A stretch of DNA of 64,000 nt from Pseudodesulfovibrio nedwellii (GTDB lineage Bacteria; Desulfobacterota; Desulfovibrionia; Desulfovibrionales; Desulfovibrionaceae). The notes under the pieces are model-generated. The model had not been told where the DNA came from. It did not search any database and was given only the letters and a program-made list of their open reading frames with translations. The stretch covers positions 1,297,501 through 1,361,500 of the forward strand of contig NZ_AP026709.1 of the NCBI RefSeq assembly GCF_027923765.1, read 5' to 3'. Shown one piece after another: positions 8,012 through 15,809 of this stretch. A program made the translations under genes and the position numbers. Within the stretch, counting starts at the first letter, position 1. Every line of letters begins with the position of its first letter.

Positions 8012-9433
8012 ATGGAAACGTATCGCTACCAGGCCGTTGAAAAACATATCATGTCGATGATTGAAACCGGTGCGCTCGGATTGAGTGACAAGCTCCCCTC
8101 CCTGCGTTCTTTGAGCAGCAAAATAGGCGTATCGATCTCCACCGTAAATCAAGCGTATCTTGAGCTGGAACGCAAAGGGGTCATCGAATCCCGCCCCCGA
8201 TCAGGATTCTTTGTCCGCCGAGAATCCACCCGGCTACCCCGCACTGAAAAAAAATCATCCCCCATGGATAAGCCCCGCCCTGTAACGCGCATTGGCCTGA
8301 TCCAAACAGTTCTGGAATCTGTAGGAGAAGAAGGTGCAGTCTCTCTGGCCGTGGTCGCTCCAGGCCGCGGATTACTTCCCCTCAAAGATTTGGGACGCAT
8401 AACAGCGGCAATGGTCCGCGATGAACCAGGACGCGCTATGGATTATGCCCCTATTCCAGGCGACCCGCGTCTCATTCACCAAATAGCCTACCGCTCCATG
8501 GAACACGGAATTTCAGTTGCTCCAAATGACCCGATCATCACAGCCGGATGTCTTGAAGCTCTTTATATCTCTCTGCGTTCGACATGCAGACGAGGCGACA
8601 CGGTATTGATTCAATCCCCGACCTATTATTGTTTCCTTCAGTTATTGGAAACGCTCGGACTCCGTGCCATTGAAATACCTTCATGTCCCCAAAACGGAGT
8701 ATTGCCCGAAGTCCTTCATCGAGCCTTGAATACTTTTGATATTTCCGCCTGTGTGCTTGCGCCCAACTTCAACAACCCGGATTCCAGCCTGACGTCGGAC
8801 GCACGCAAAAAAGAAATTGTCTCCATCCTTGCGGCACGAAACATCCCTTTAATTGAAGACGATGTTTCAACAGACCTCCACTACGGTCCCAAGCGGCCGG
8901 GAACATTCAAGCAATTCGACACAAAAGGACTGGTGCTCCTCTGTTCTTCATTTTCCAAAACTATTGCACCGGGTTATCGTGTCGGCTGGATGCTGCCAGG
9001 ACGATTCCGACAAAAAGCATTGGAAATAAAAGCGACCACCAACGTTTCCTGTGCCACATTGTCTCAGATGGCCATAGCCGAATATCTCCGTCAGGGGCGC
9101 ATGGAAAGACACTTGAAAAAACTTCGAAGCTCTTTGGAAAAACAGATGGACACCATGCAATTCCACCTCGGCCGCGATTTCCCGAAGGGGACACGAGTCA
9201 CGCACCCCACAGGTGGCGCTGTACTCTGGCTCGAACTCCCGCATGCCATCAACGCTGTAGAACTCTTCTTCCAAGCCCGAGACAAAGGCGTCGGCATCGC
9301 ACCCGGCGCAGTATTCACCACACAGGATAAATTTTCCAACTACATCCGCCTGAGTTATGGCATTCCGTGGACCAATGAAGTGCAACAGGCCATCCAGACC
9401 CTCGGAGAACTGGCAAAACAGATGAACCAATAA
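8012..9433 (+). CDS. MocR-type GntR regulator with aminotransferase-like domain
   Basis: This 473-residue transcription factor has an N-terminal GntR winged helix (residues about 1-75, with KLPSLRSLSSKIGVS followed by TVNQAYLELERKGVIESRPRSGFFV) joined to a fold-type I PLP domain. The PLP Lys lies in SSFSKTIAPGYRVGW, and NFNNPDSS and EDDVSTDLHY match other PLP-site positions. MocR proteins sense PLP or amino-acid adducts rather than acting as aminotransferases. It is divergent from the azlC-azlD-racemase operon, its probable target. The ATG at 8012 lacks a clear Shine-Dalgarno and lies about 25 nt after a predicted transcript start. Confidence 0.9.
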   Translation: METYRYQAVEKHIMSMIETGALGLSDKLPSLRSLSSKIGVSISTVNQAYLELERKGVIESRPRSGFFVRRESTRLPRTEKKSSPMDKPRPVTRIGLIQTVLESVGEEGAVSLAVVAPGRGLLPLKDLGRITAAMVRDEPGRAMDYAPIPGDPRLIHQIAYRSMEHGISVAPNDPIITAGCLEALYISLRSTCRRGDTVLIQSPTYYCFLQLLETLGLRAIEIPSCPQNGVLPEVLHRALNTFDISACVLAPNFNNPDSSLTSDARKKEIVSILAARNIPLIEDDVSTDLHYGPKRPGTFKQFDTKGLVLLCSSFSKTIAPGYRVGWMLPGRFRQKALEIKATTNVSCATLSQMAIAEYLRQGRMERHLKKLRSSLEKQMDTMQFHLGRDFPKGTRVTHPTGGAVLWLELPHAINAVELFFQARDKGVGIAPGAVFTTQDKFSNYIRLSYGIPWTNEVQQAIQTLGELAKQMNQ

Positions 9434-9520
9434 GAACGGCAGCCACTTTTTCACGCTTTACCAGACCGACCAACCAGCGTACTTTCCCTCTTCGGGCTAT
9501 ACGCCTGACAAGGAAACATC

Positions 9521-10435
9521 ATGCCGGATATTGCCTCAAAACAAAAAACATATGGCCTCTTTGCCGCCCTTGCCGCCTTCTTTGCATGGGGATTACTGCC
9601 AATCTACTGGAAATCACTCATTGTAGTGAATCCTGTTGAAATCCTGTGCCACCGCATCATTTGGTCCTTGGTCTTTATCGCCATAATCCTGACCATTCTC
9701 AAGGGATGGAAAGAAACGTTTGCATCCATGCGATCCCCCAAGGATATCGGTATACTCATTCTGAGCAGCCTGATGATCGGTGGCAACTGGCTGCTCTACA
9801 TATGGGCCGTAAATACCAATCATGTGCTGGAAACCAGCCTTGGATATTTCATCAACCCATTGGTCACAACTTTGTTGGGTTATATTTTCTTCCGTGAACG
9901 CTTGAAACCTTTACAACTGGTTGCCATCGGGCTGGCAACATTGGGCGTTGCCAACTCCATATTCAGTTACGGCGAACTTCCATGGATATCCCTGACACTC
10001 GCCCTTTCCTTCGCCTTCTATGGATTACTCCGAAAGATTGCCTCGGTGGAATCACTGCCTGGCCTATTCCTTGAAACCATGGTGCTGGCACCACTGGCGC
10101 TGACCTATCTGATAAAAATGCAAATGGACGGTACTTCGGCATTTTTCACCGTCAGTCCGACCATTGATCTGCTCCTCATCGGAGCAGGTGCAGCTACAGC
10201 CACCCCCCTCATCGGATTTGCCTATGGCGCCCGTCGCCTACAATTGTCAACGCTTGGTGTACTGCAATACGTAGGTCCATCCATCGCCTTCATCCTCGGC
10301 GTCTATGTTTACAAAGAGCCGTTCACCGCAAGTCATCTGGTAACTTTCACGCTGATCTGGTCAGGATTGGCCGTTTACACAGGTGAATCCATCTGGTCTA
10401 TGCGCACACATCGGCGACTGACACGAAAGGAATAA
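9521..10435 (+). CDS. rarD: RarD/EamA-family drug/metabolite permease
   Basis: This 304-residue inner-membrane protein has about ten hydrophobic helices in two EamA repeats. The N-terminal AAFFAWGLLPIYWKSL and the HRIIWSLVF motif are hallmarks of the RarD subfamily (called chloramphenicol-sensitive protein). The physiological substrate is not known for most members. It lies 87 nt after the MocR gene on the same strand and may be expressed separately. Length and start are normal for the family. Confidence 0.88.
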   Translation: MPDIASKQKTYGLFAALAAFFAWGLLPIYWKSLIVVNPVEILCHRIIWSLVFIAIILTILKGWKETFASMRSPKDIGILILSSLMIGGNWLLYIWAVNTNHVLETSLGYFINPLVTTLLGYIFFRERLKPLQLVAIGLATLGVANSIFSYGELPWISLTLALSFAFYGLLRKIASVESLPGLFLETMVLAPLALTYLIKMQMDGTSAFFTVSPTIDLLLIGAGAATATPLIGFAYGARRLQLSTLGVLQYVGPSIAFILGVYVYKEPFTASHLVTFTLIWSGLAVYTGESIWSMRTHRRLTRKE

Positions 10436-10582
10436 TCCCCTCAAACACGAAACAGGCAACCTCTTAAAAATAGAAAAATCGGCACGACTTTGAGCAATTA
10501 TGCAAATTGTCGCTCATTGTGGATTTTTTCTCTGGTATATGCGAAGTGTTATCCCGATTCCAAACATGGAGCACACTGCTAT

Positions 10583-11002
10583 ATGCCATTTAACAAAAAG
10601 ACAGCGACAACGGCTCGCTCAGATCAATCTGCCACAATCCTTATCGCCGAGGATTCCGAAAGCAACGCCATGCTCTTCTCTCTCTATTTCGAAGGGACAC
10701 CATACACGCTTGATTTTGCGAACAACGGGCAACAAGCGGTAGAAAAATATAAATCTTCCCCTTATGACCTTGTGCTCATGGACATACTCATGCCTGTCAT
10801 GGACGGTTGGCAGGCCACTCGTGCGATACGTTCTTTTGAAGCTGAAAAAGGGCTGCTCCCTTCTCCTATAGTGGCCGTCACCGCTAACGTTTTTGAAGAA
10901 GACAAGCAAAAATCACTCAATGCTGGCTGTACCGAGTTTCTCCCCAAACCCGTCAGAAAAGCTGCACTGCTTGAATGTGTGACACGCCTGACACAAGGCT
11001 AA
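10583..11002 (+). CDS. Stand-alone response-regulator receiver protein
   Basis: This 139-residue receiver has a 16-residue basic lead before the core. The core has AEDSES (acidic pocket), the phospho-acceptor in LVLMDILMPVMDGW, Thr in VAVTAN and Lys in LPKPVRK. The sequence resembles the receiver modules found at the C-terminus of hybrid sensor kinases, where LMDILMPVMDG is common. It could therefore be a detached phosphorelay receiver. The ATG at 10583 has GGAG 11 nt upstream; a TTG reading from 10490 gives an unlikely Cys-rich extension. It converges with the rhodanese gene 3 nt away. Confidence 0.82.
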   Translation: MPFNKKTATTARSDQSATILIAEDSESNAMLFSLYFEGTPYTLDFANNGQQAVEKYKSSPYDLVLMDILMPVMDGWQATRAIRSFEAEKGLLPSPIVAVTANVFEEDKQKSLNAGCTEFLPKPVRKAALLECVTRLTQG

Positions 11003-11005
11003 ACT

Positions 11006-11413
11006 CTATTTTGAGAGCGGCAGCCCGCTCTCCTTCCAGTCAACGACACCTTTGTTCAAATGCCAAACTTTGGTAAACCCAAGGCGATGCATCAATTTCA
11101 ACGTTGACAAACTTCGATTTCCGGTCCTGCAATAAACGAAATACTGTGCATTCCGATCCAACGCTTTCAATTTCCTTTCGAAATCATTCCTATAAAAATC
11201 AATATTCACAGCATTGTTAATATGACCATCACGAAACTCTACAAAAGTCCGCACGTCGAGGATGAGCACATCCGAAGACTGTACAAGCTGTACCTGCGCC
11301 GCCTTGGCATCAAAATCCACATACCCCTCAGGCAGTGGCGGATTCATGTTCACATAAAACAACAAGGCCGCAGCGATAAGAATAACGGAGGGTACAATTA
11401 TCTTAATTTTCAT
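11006..11413 (-). CDS. Membrane-anchored rhodanese-like protein
   Basis: This 135-residue protein has one N-terminal hydrophobic segment (residues about 5-22) and a single rhodanese domain. The active-site loop is CRTGNRS with catalytic Cys95, and LDVRTFVEFRDGHI is the conserved substrate-side motif. It would transfer sulfane sulfur at the periplasmic face, which fits a sulfur-metabolising host. The ATG at 11413 is preceded by GAGG. A terminator separates it from the upstream etf genes, so it is probably its own unit. Confidence 0.88.
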   Translation of the reverse strand: MKIKIIVPSVILIAAALLFYVNMNPPLPEGYVDFDAKAAQVQLVQSSDVLILDVRTFVEFRDGHINNAVNIDFYRNDFERKLKALDRNAQYFVYCRTGNRSLSTLKLMHRLGFTKVWHLNKGVVDWKESGLPLSK

Positions 11414-11448
11414 GGTAAAAACCTCGCCATTACATGTCTATCACACGA

Positions 11449-11483
11449 AAAAAGCCGTACCCGATTCACGGGTACGGCTTTTA
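11449..11483 (-). terminator. Terminator of the etf cluster
   Basis: AAAGCCGTACCCG and CGGGTACGGCTTT form a 13-bp stem; reading leftwards it is followed by TTTTTT. It lies 22 nt past the etfA stop. Confidence 0.85.
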
Positions 11484-11504
11484 GTATAGCATCTTTAGCC
11501 TAAA

Positions 11505-12515
11505 TTAACCAAGCAGCTCGTTCACTTTCTTCATAATCTCAAAGGCGTCGCCAACATATAGTACGTCGCATTTACCCTGTGCCCAACCGCAGCTACCGTC
11601 AGTGTTAATCGCACGACGTTCGTTGACAAAACGCCAACCAACGACATGCGGCTCTTCACCGTGACAACAAGTTGACAACCCCTTGGCATGCCGCGGAGTG
11701 GAACCGGTCTGACCGACCTGATGCATATGCGTCAGGAAGGAAATAATGGCCCCCCCTTCGCCCGAGATATCCACCAAAGACTTGGAGGAACCAAGGGAAC
11801 TTTTGGTGGCAGTCAGGAAGCTCATGATGGTTTCTTCGGCAACATCCACATGGGTCGCACCGTCTGCCTGCTTCTTGGTCCAACCGGCACCGGCCACAAG
11901 CAACATTTCTGCATCAGGGCGAATGGTCTGCTCGTCTTCGGACACGCATTCCATACCTGCAATCTTGGTACGCACACCAGACACATCTACGGCTACAGCT
12001 TCCACGTCAGCGGAACCAGCACCGTCAAAAGCCTCTGCGCAGCCTGAATCCAAGGTCATGACCCAAGGACGTTCATCACGGGTCAAAGTACCTTCCATAC
12101 GCTGGCGATAGAACCACCGTTTGGCGATAGGCTTGCCGTCAACGGCATCCAAACCGGACAAATGAGTATCCACTCGACCATCCAGACGGATAGCCAACCC
12201 CGGCAGGGCACGGCTGAAACGGGAAGTGGCCGAAGCCACCACGATCTCGGCACCGCACGCCTTGGCAATGGCCTCGGCAGCGGTCAAATCGGAAGAATAG
12301 CGTGCGTCCGCGAATTCGGGACCGGCCACACCGTAAAACTTTGCACCGCAGCCACCAATAGAATCAGCGGCAGCAGAGATATCAGCACCAATAACGCCCA
12401 CGGCCAAATCAGCCCCCATGCCTTCGGCCAAAGCCTTGGCTGCAGTCAGAGCCTCAAGAGCGGACTTGTGCAGGGTATTGTCACATTCTGTATGTGCAAG
12501 AAATAAAATTGTCAT
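11505..12515 (-). CDS. etfA: Electron-transfer flavoprotein alpha subunit, divergent
   Basis: This 336-residue EtfA-like protein would form a heterodimer with EtfB and carry electrons from the acyl-CoA dehydrogenase to the ETF-quinone oxidoreductase encoded upstream. The N-terminal half has the usual Rossmann-like ETF pattern, and HQVGQTG near the C-terminus marks the FAD site. It is atypical: the usual LYIAVGISGA segment is replaced by a stretch containing GLSTCCHGEEPH, and INTDGSCGWAQGK replaces the usual AINKD region. FAD binding is therefore likely altered. ATG 12515 has GGGGGG upstream and lies 11 nt after the etfB stop. It is the last gene of the cluster. Confidence 0.85.
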   Translation of the reverse strand: MTILFLAHTECDNTLHKSALEALTAAKALAEGMGADLAVGVIGADISAAADSIGGCGAKFYGVAGPEFADARYSSDLTAAEAIAKACGAEIVVASATSRFSRALPGLAIRLDGRVDTHLSGLDAVDGKPIAKRWFYRQRMEGTLTRDERPWVMTLDSGCAEAFDGAGSADVEAVAVDVSGVRTKIAGMECVSEDEQTIRPDAEMLLVAGAGWTKKQADGATHVDVAEETIMSFLTATKSSLGSSKSLVDISGEGGAIISFLTHMHQVGQTGSTPRHAKGLSTCCHGEEPHVVGWRFVNERRAINTDGSCGWAQGKCDVLYVGDAFEIMKKVNELLG

Positions 12516-12526
12516 GTTCGTCCCCC

Positions 12527-13336
12527 CTAACCCTTGATCCATTCGACGATTTCTTTCGCCATTTCTTCAACGGGAACGTCCTTGACCACACGAGTCTCAC
12601 GACGTTGCTGCGGTACTTCAACGGAAGCAAAGCTCAAGCTGGTGCCGGACAAATCCGCAGGCTTTGCCTGTTGCAGCGCAGGCATGTTTTTCTGCATGTT
12701 CTGCATACCGATCTGAGGATTATTGGGAGGCTCAGGCAATTCACCAGTGGCCCAACCCAAAACAGCAGGAGCACCGTCCACCACAGACTTCTGATAAGCA
12801 CCACCTTCGACACGCTCCAGCACTTCAAGAGAGCCGTCGCCTTCCACGGTAAGTTTATCAACGCCCTGAAATTGTTCTGTAACACCAAGCAGTTCACCGA
12901 CCATCTGCATCACGGCGCCGGAGCCACGGGATGCGGACTGCCAACCACCAAAAAGCAACATTTTTGATTTATCCAGACCGGCGATACCATCAATAGTATC
13001 GGCAAGGGTCTTGGCTGTCTCGAAGCTATCTTCAAAACCAGAGGCAGAACCGTCGGCCACGACCAACTGGAAGGGAGCTTTCTGAGATACGGACATCATG
13101 ACCTGCTGGAGCTTGGCCTTGGGACCGAGGCTGACCAGCCAAACCTGACTTCCGGGATTTTTGGCAGCCAAATCAGCAGCTTCAAACAGCGCGTGTCCGG
13201 CCCACGGGTCGAGCACGGCGGGAAGCATCATTTCATTCTGCAAGACCGGGCCGTTGGGACCGTCCTGAGGTGCGAGCGTTTGGAGCGGGTCCGGTACGAT
13301 GGAGCCGCACACCACAATGTGGAATTCATTGCTCAT
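12527..13336 (-). CDS. etfB: Electron-transfer flavoprotein beta subunit
   Basis: This 269-residue EtfB-like protein pairs with the downstream EtfA. Family features are the adenosine-phosphate domain LDPWAGHALFEAADLA followed by VWLVSLGPKAKLQQV, GGWQSASRGSGAVMQMVGELLG (ETF beta strand-helix) and the late GGAYQKSVVDGAPAVLG strand matching the REVDGG...PAV pattern. It is divergent from classical EtfB in the N-terminal loop. ATG 13336 has AAGGAGAAA upstream. A 344-nt region with two dispersed repeats separates it from the ETF-quinone oxidoreductase gene. Confidence 0.87.
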   Translation of the reverse strand: MSNEFHIVVCGSIVPDPLQTLAPQDGPNGPVLQNEMMLPAVLDPWAGHALFEAADLAAKNPGSQVWLVSLGPKAKLQQVMMSVSQKAPFQLVVADGSASGFEDSFETAKTLADTIDGIAGLDKSKMLLFGGWQSASRGSGAVMQMVGELLGVTEQFQGVDKLTVEGDGSLEVLERVEGGAYQKSVVDGAPAVLGWATGELPEPPNNPQIGMQNMQKNMPALQQAKPADLSGTSLSFASVEVPQQRRETRVVKDVPVEEMAKEIVEWIKG

Positions 13337-13432
13337 TCAGTTTCTCCTTAATGTAGTGGCGACACTCGTATTTCTCATGTCAGCCATTCAAAAATGACGC
13401 GGCTATTACCGCACCACCCCTTGGATTCTATG

Positions 13433-13640
13433 TATGCCTCCGGCGGGCCTACCGGCAGTCGCCTTCGGCGGGACCAGAGAACCTTTTGAAAAAGGTTCTC
13501 TGGACTCTCCAAAACTTCTTATGTCGCTTCGCGAAGGGTATCGTATGCAAAAGGACTTCTTTTATATTAAACACTTCGCCGAAGGGGACACGGGATCCTT
13601 AAGGCCCTCGGCCTTAAGCCGCCAGAGGCGAAATCACCCG
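13433..13640. repeat. Two head-to-head dispersed hairpin repeats in the etf intergenic region
   Basis: The 344-nt gap 13337-13680 carries no gene. The plus-strand copy begins GCCTCCGGCGGG at 13435 and contains a 14-bp near-perfect hairpin (CCAGAGAACCTTTT, 13474-13503) followed by CTCTCCAAAACTT. A second copy reads on the minus strand: GCCTCTGGCGGC near 13629, then the stem CTTAAGGCC (13598-13618). GCCGCCTTTGGCGGC near 13650 adds a further small dyad. Related copies occur near 15528, 36269 and 59790. Confidence 0.7.
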
Positions 13641-13680
13641 ACAATCGCCGCCAAAGGCGGCATCAAATCCTGCCTTTATC

Positions 13681-15522
13681 CTAATTCTCAGCAGAATGCA
13701 GCCCGCCGGATCCGCCATTAAACGAAACGTTCGTCCGTTCCGGGTCCTTGTAATTGGATTTGCTGCAATTCCACATGCAGGCACCGCAGTGCACACATTT
13801 TTCCCGATCAAACAACGGAACGCCGCCTTCGGGATTGGTATAAATGGCCTGGCCGGAACACGCCTCGATACAAACCTGTTCCCGACATGTCGCACAGGTA
13901 TCCGGGTCAGCAAAACGGACATGATCAGCGTAACCGGGATTAGCCTGCACCTTGCCACCCATGAGCAATGCATCCTGATGGGATACGAGTAAGGTTCCGT
14001 CCAGTGGAATTTCGGGCCACCCCACACGATCCATGAGCGCATCGTGCAAACTGGTTCCCTTCTTGGCACATTCGGCACGGATTTCCTGAATTTCGCCTTC
14101 AGTAAGGTAACCCTTGTAATATTCTTCGATGGTCGGAATACGATCCTGCGGTTTAATCTGTTTACCAGGCATATTGAGCAACCCGTTGGTCAAACCGGTC
14201 ATTCCCATGCCGATAAAACCGCGCACCACGGACTTGGTAAAACCTTCACGGGCCTTTTCCGCCACCTTGGCCTCTTCTTCCACCCATGACTCACGTCGTT
14301 TAACGACATACGTGGCTTCAAGGTTTTCCTTGGTAAATTCCTTGCCGTCTTTCAACAATTCCAACACGGATTCGCCAAGCTGAACGCCTGTAGCCCATGC
14401 CTCATCAACACCGGAACCGGACAAAATATTGGTGGAACCGGAGCCTTCACCGATACGGGCGAACCCGTCACCACACAGAATTGGCTCGCCACGTCTTCCG
14501 GATTCATTCAGGGACTTCGCGCCCCAAGAACGCATGGTACCGCCTTCAAGACGCTTCCAAAGATACGGATGCATCATCCAATGCTGCATGTAGCGGTAAG
14601 CGGTCCGCACCGGATTATCGAACCACGACGGCACAAATATTCCGAGCGAGGCGACATTGCCGGGATAAACATACAGAAAACCAAAAATTTCAGGTTCGGG
14701 ATAGCCAATGGTATGAAGTACTGTACCCGGTTCCCAATCACACCCTTCTGGCAGGTCAACCACACACTTCATACCCACAGCCCACTCGCGCTGGTGATTG
14801 CCTTCAGGCAGGCCGAGATTGCGGTCGAGATGTTGACCAACAGGTCCGACAGGACCATCGGCAACGACAGTCAATGCGGCCTTCATATCCATACCGGACA
14901 TAAATCCTACGCCGGGGGTTCCGTCTTTCTCCACACCCTGGTCGGCCATGCGCACACCCTTAACGGCCTTGCCGTCCATGAGCGGTTCCGCCACCGGACT
15001 GGAAGGCCAAACCTGAGCCAAACCTGTACCCATCAGATTACCGCCCACCCACTGGTTGAGCTGGCCTATGGAAAAAATCATACCCGGATGCTTTTCCAGA
15101 AACGGCGGAATGTACGGCAACTCGAAGGCATCGTCTTTCATCCACCGGGAAAGCATTTTGTCCGCCATCTTGAATGCGGATGGCCTGCGGCTCGCGCCCA
15201 CCGGGTCCTTAAGATACAGAACTTTTTCACTGGTGACTTCATGGGCCATGGGAATCTGCGAAAGATCGAGGTCGGGGAAGCTCGCCTTAATGGAACGCCC
15301 CTTGGTAACCACGCCGGATACACCGAAACCGATGTCGTCAGCGCGTTCATAGCAGATTACCTGCGGCGGCATACCGGGCATGGCCTTGGATTCGGCCACG
15401 GGTGTGCCATCTTCGTTCATGAGACCACGGGTCAAGGTGGTCAAGAAACCACCCGCTGCCGGGCCGAAACCGACACAAACGATATCAGTCTCCATTGCTG
15501 CTCTGGGAGTCTCGTCGCTCAT
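13681..15522 (-). CDS. ETF:quinone oxidoreductase-like flavoprotein with C-terminal 4Fe-4S domain
   Basis: This 613-residue membrane-associated enzyme would pass electrons from reduced ETF to menaquinone. The N-terminal FAD fold is VCVGFGPAAGG (residues about 14-25). The middle contains the GSGSTNILSGSGVDEA FAD loop. The C-terminus holds two ferredoxin-like Cys sets, CATCREQVCIEAC and CVHCGACMWNC, one more than the single cluster of mitochondrial ETF-QO. ATG 15522 is preceded by GGAGG 8 nt away, and that site lies inside a dispersed repeat. Upstream is the acyl-CoA dehydrogenase gene and downstream are etfB and etfA, so the four form one electron-transfer module. Confidence 0.88.
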   Translation of the reverse strand: MSDETPRAAMETDIVCVGFGPAAGGFLTTLTRGLMNEDGTPVAESKAMPGMPPQVICYERADDIGFGVSGVVTKGRSIKASFPDLDLSQIPMAHEVTSEKVLYLKDPVGASRRPSAFKMADKMLSRWMKDDAFELPYIPPFLEKHPGMIFSIGQLNQWVGGNLMGTGLAQVWPSSPVAEPLMDGKAVKGVRMADQGVEKDGTPGVGFMSGMDMKAALTVVADGPVGPVGQHLDRNLGLPEGNHQREWAVGMKCVVDLPEGCDWEPGTVLHTIGYPEPEIFGFLYVYPGNVASLGIFVPSWFDNPVRTAYRYMQHWMMHPYLWKRLEGGTMRSWGAKSLNESGRRGEPILCGDGFARIGEGSGSTNILSGSGVDEAWATGVQLGESVLELLKDGKEFTKENLEATYVVKRRESWVEEEAKVAEKAREGFTKSVVRGFIGMGMTGLTNGLLNMPGKQIKPQDRIPTIEEYYKGYLTEGEIQEIRAECAKKGTSLHDALMDRVGWPEIPLDGTLLVSHQDALLMGGKVQANPGYADHVRFADPDTCATCREQVCIEACSGQAIYTNPEGGVPLFDREKCVHCGACMWNCSKSNYKDPERTNVSFNGGSGGLHSAEN

Positions 15523-15526
15523 AAAA

Positions 15527-15582
15527 AATGCCTCCGGCGGCTTAAGAAACCTTTGAGAAGGGTTCTTAAGAATCTCCTAAAC
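15527..15582 (+). repeat. Dispersed hairpin repeat supplying the ETF-QO ribosome site
   Basis: GCCTCCGGCGG (15530-15540) is followed by a hairpin (CTTAAGAAACC with GGGTTCTTAAG, one mismatch) and ATCTCCTAAACTTT. The complement of its first bases gives the GGAGG (15531-15535) that serves the minus-strand ETF-QO start. The rest of the gap 15583-15756 is AT-rich, with a loose AAAACGCCGCTG/CAGCGTTTT inverted repeat at about 15592-15643. Confidence 0.65.
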
Positions 15583-15756
15583 TTTGTGTATAAAACGCCG
15601 CTGAATGAATTGCTGAACTCAATTGTTCCACTTGCAGCGTTTTGAATCATTACCTAATGAAAGCTTTGTTTTTTCCAAGTCAAAACTTTCAAAAAAGACC
15701 ATTACTCTAAATTCGTATTTTCTTAAAACCCATTGGTGGTATTCAATGGTTTTCAA

Positions 15757-15799
15757 TAAAAAAAGGCGAGGGGGAAGCTTGATAACAAGCTTCCCCCTC
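15757..15799 (-). terminator. Terminator of the acyl-CoA dehydrogenase gene
   Basis: GAGGGGGAAGCTT and AAGCTTCCCCCTC form a 13-bp stem; reading leftwards it continues into CGCCTTTTTTTATTG. It lies 11 nt after the stop, so the dehydrogenase may be transcribed apart from the ETF genes or the terminator may be partial. Confidence 0.85.
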
Positions 15800-15809
15800 A
15801 CACAAATTT

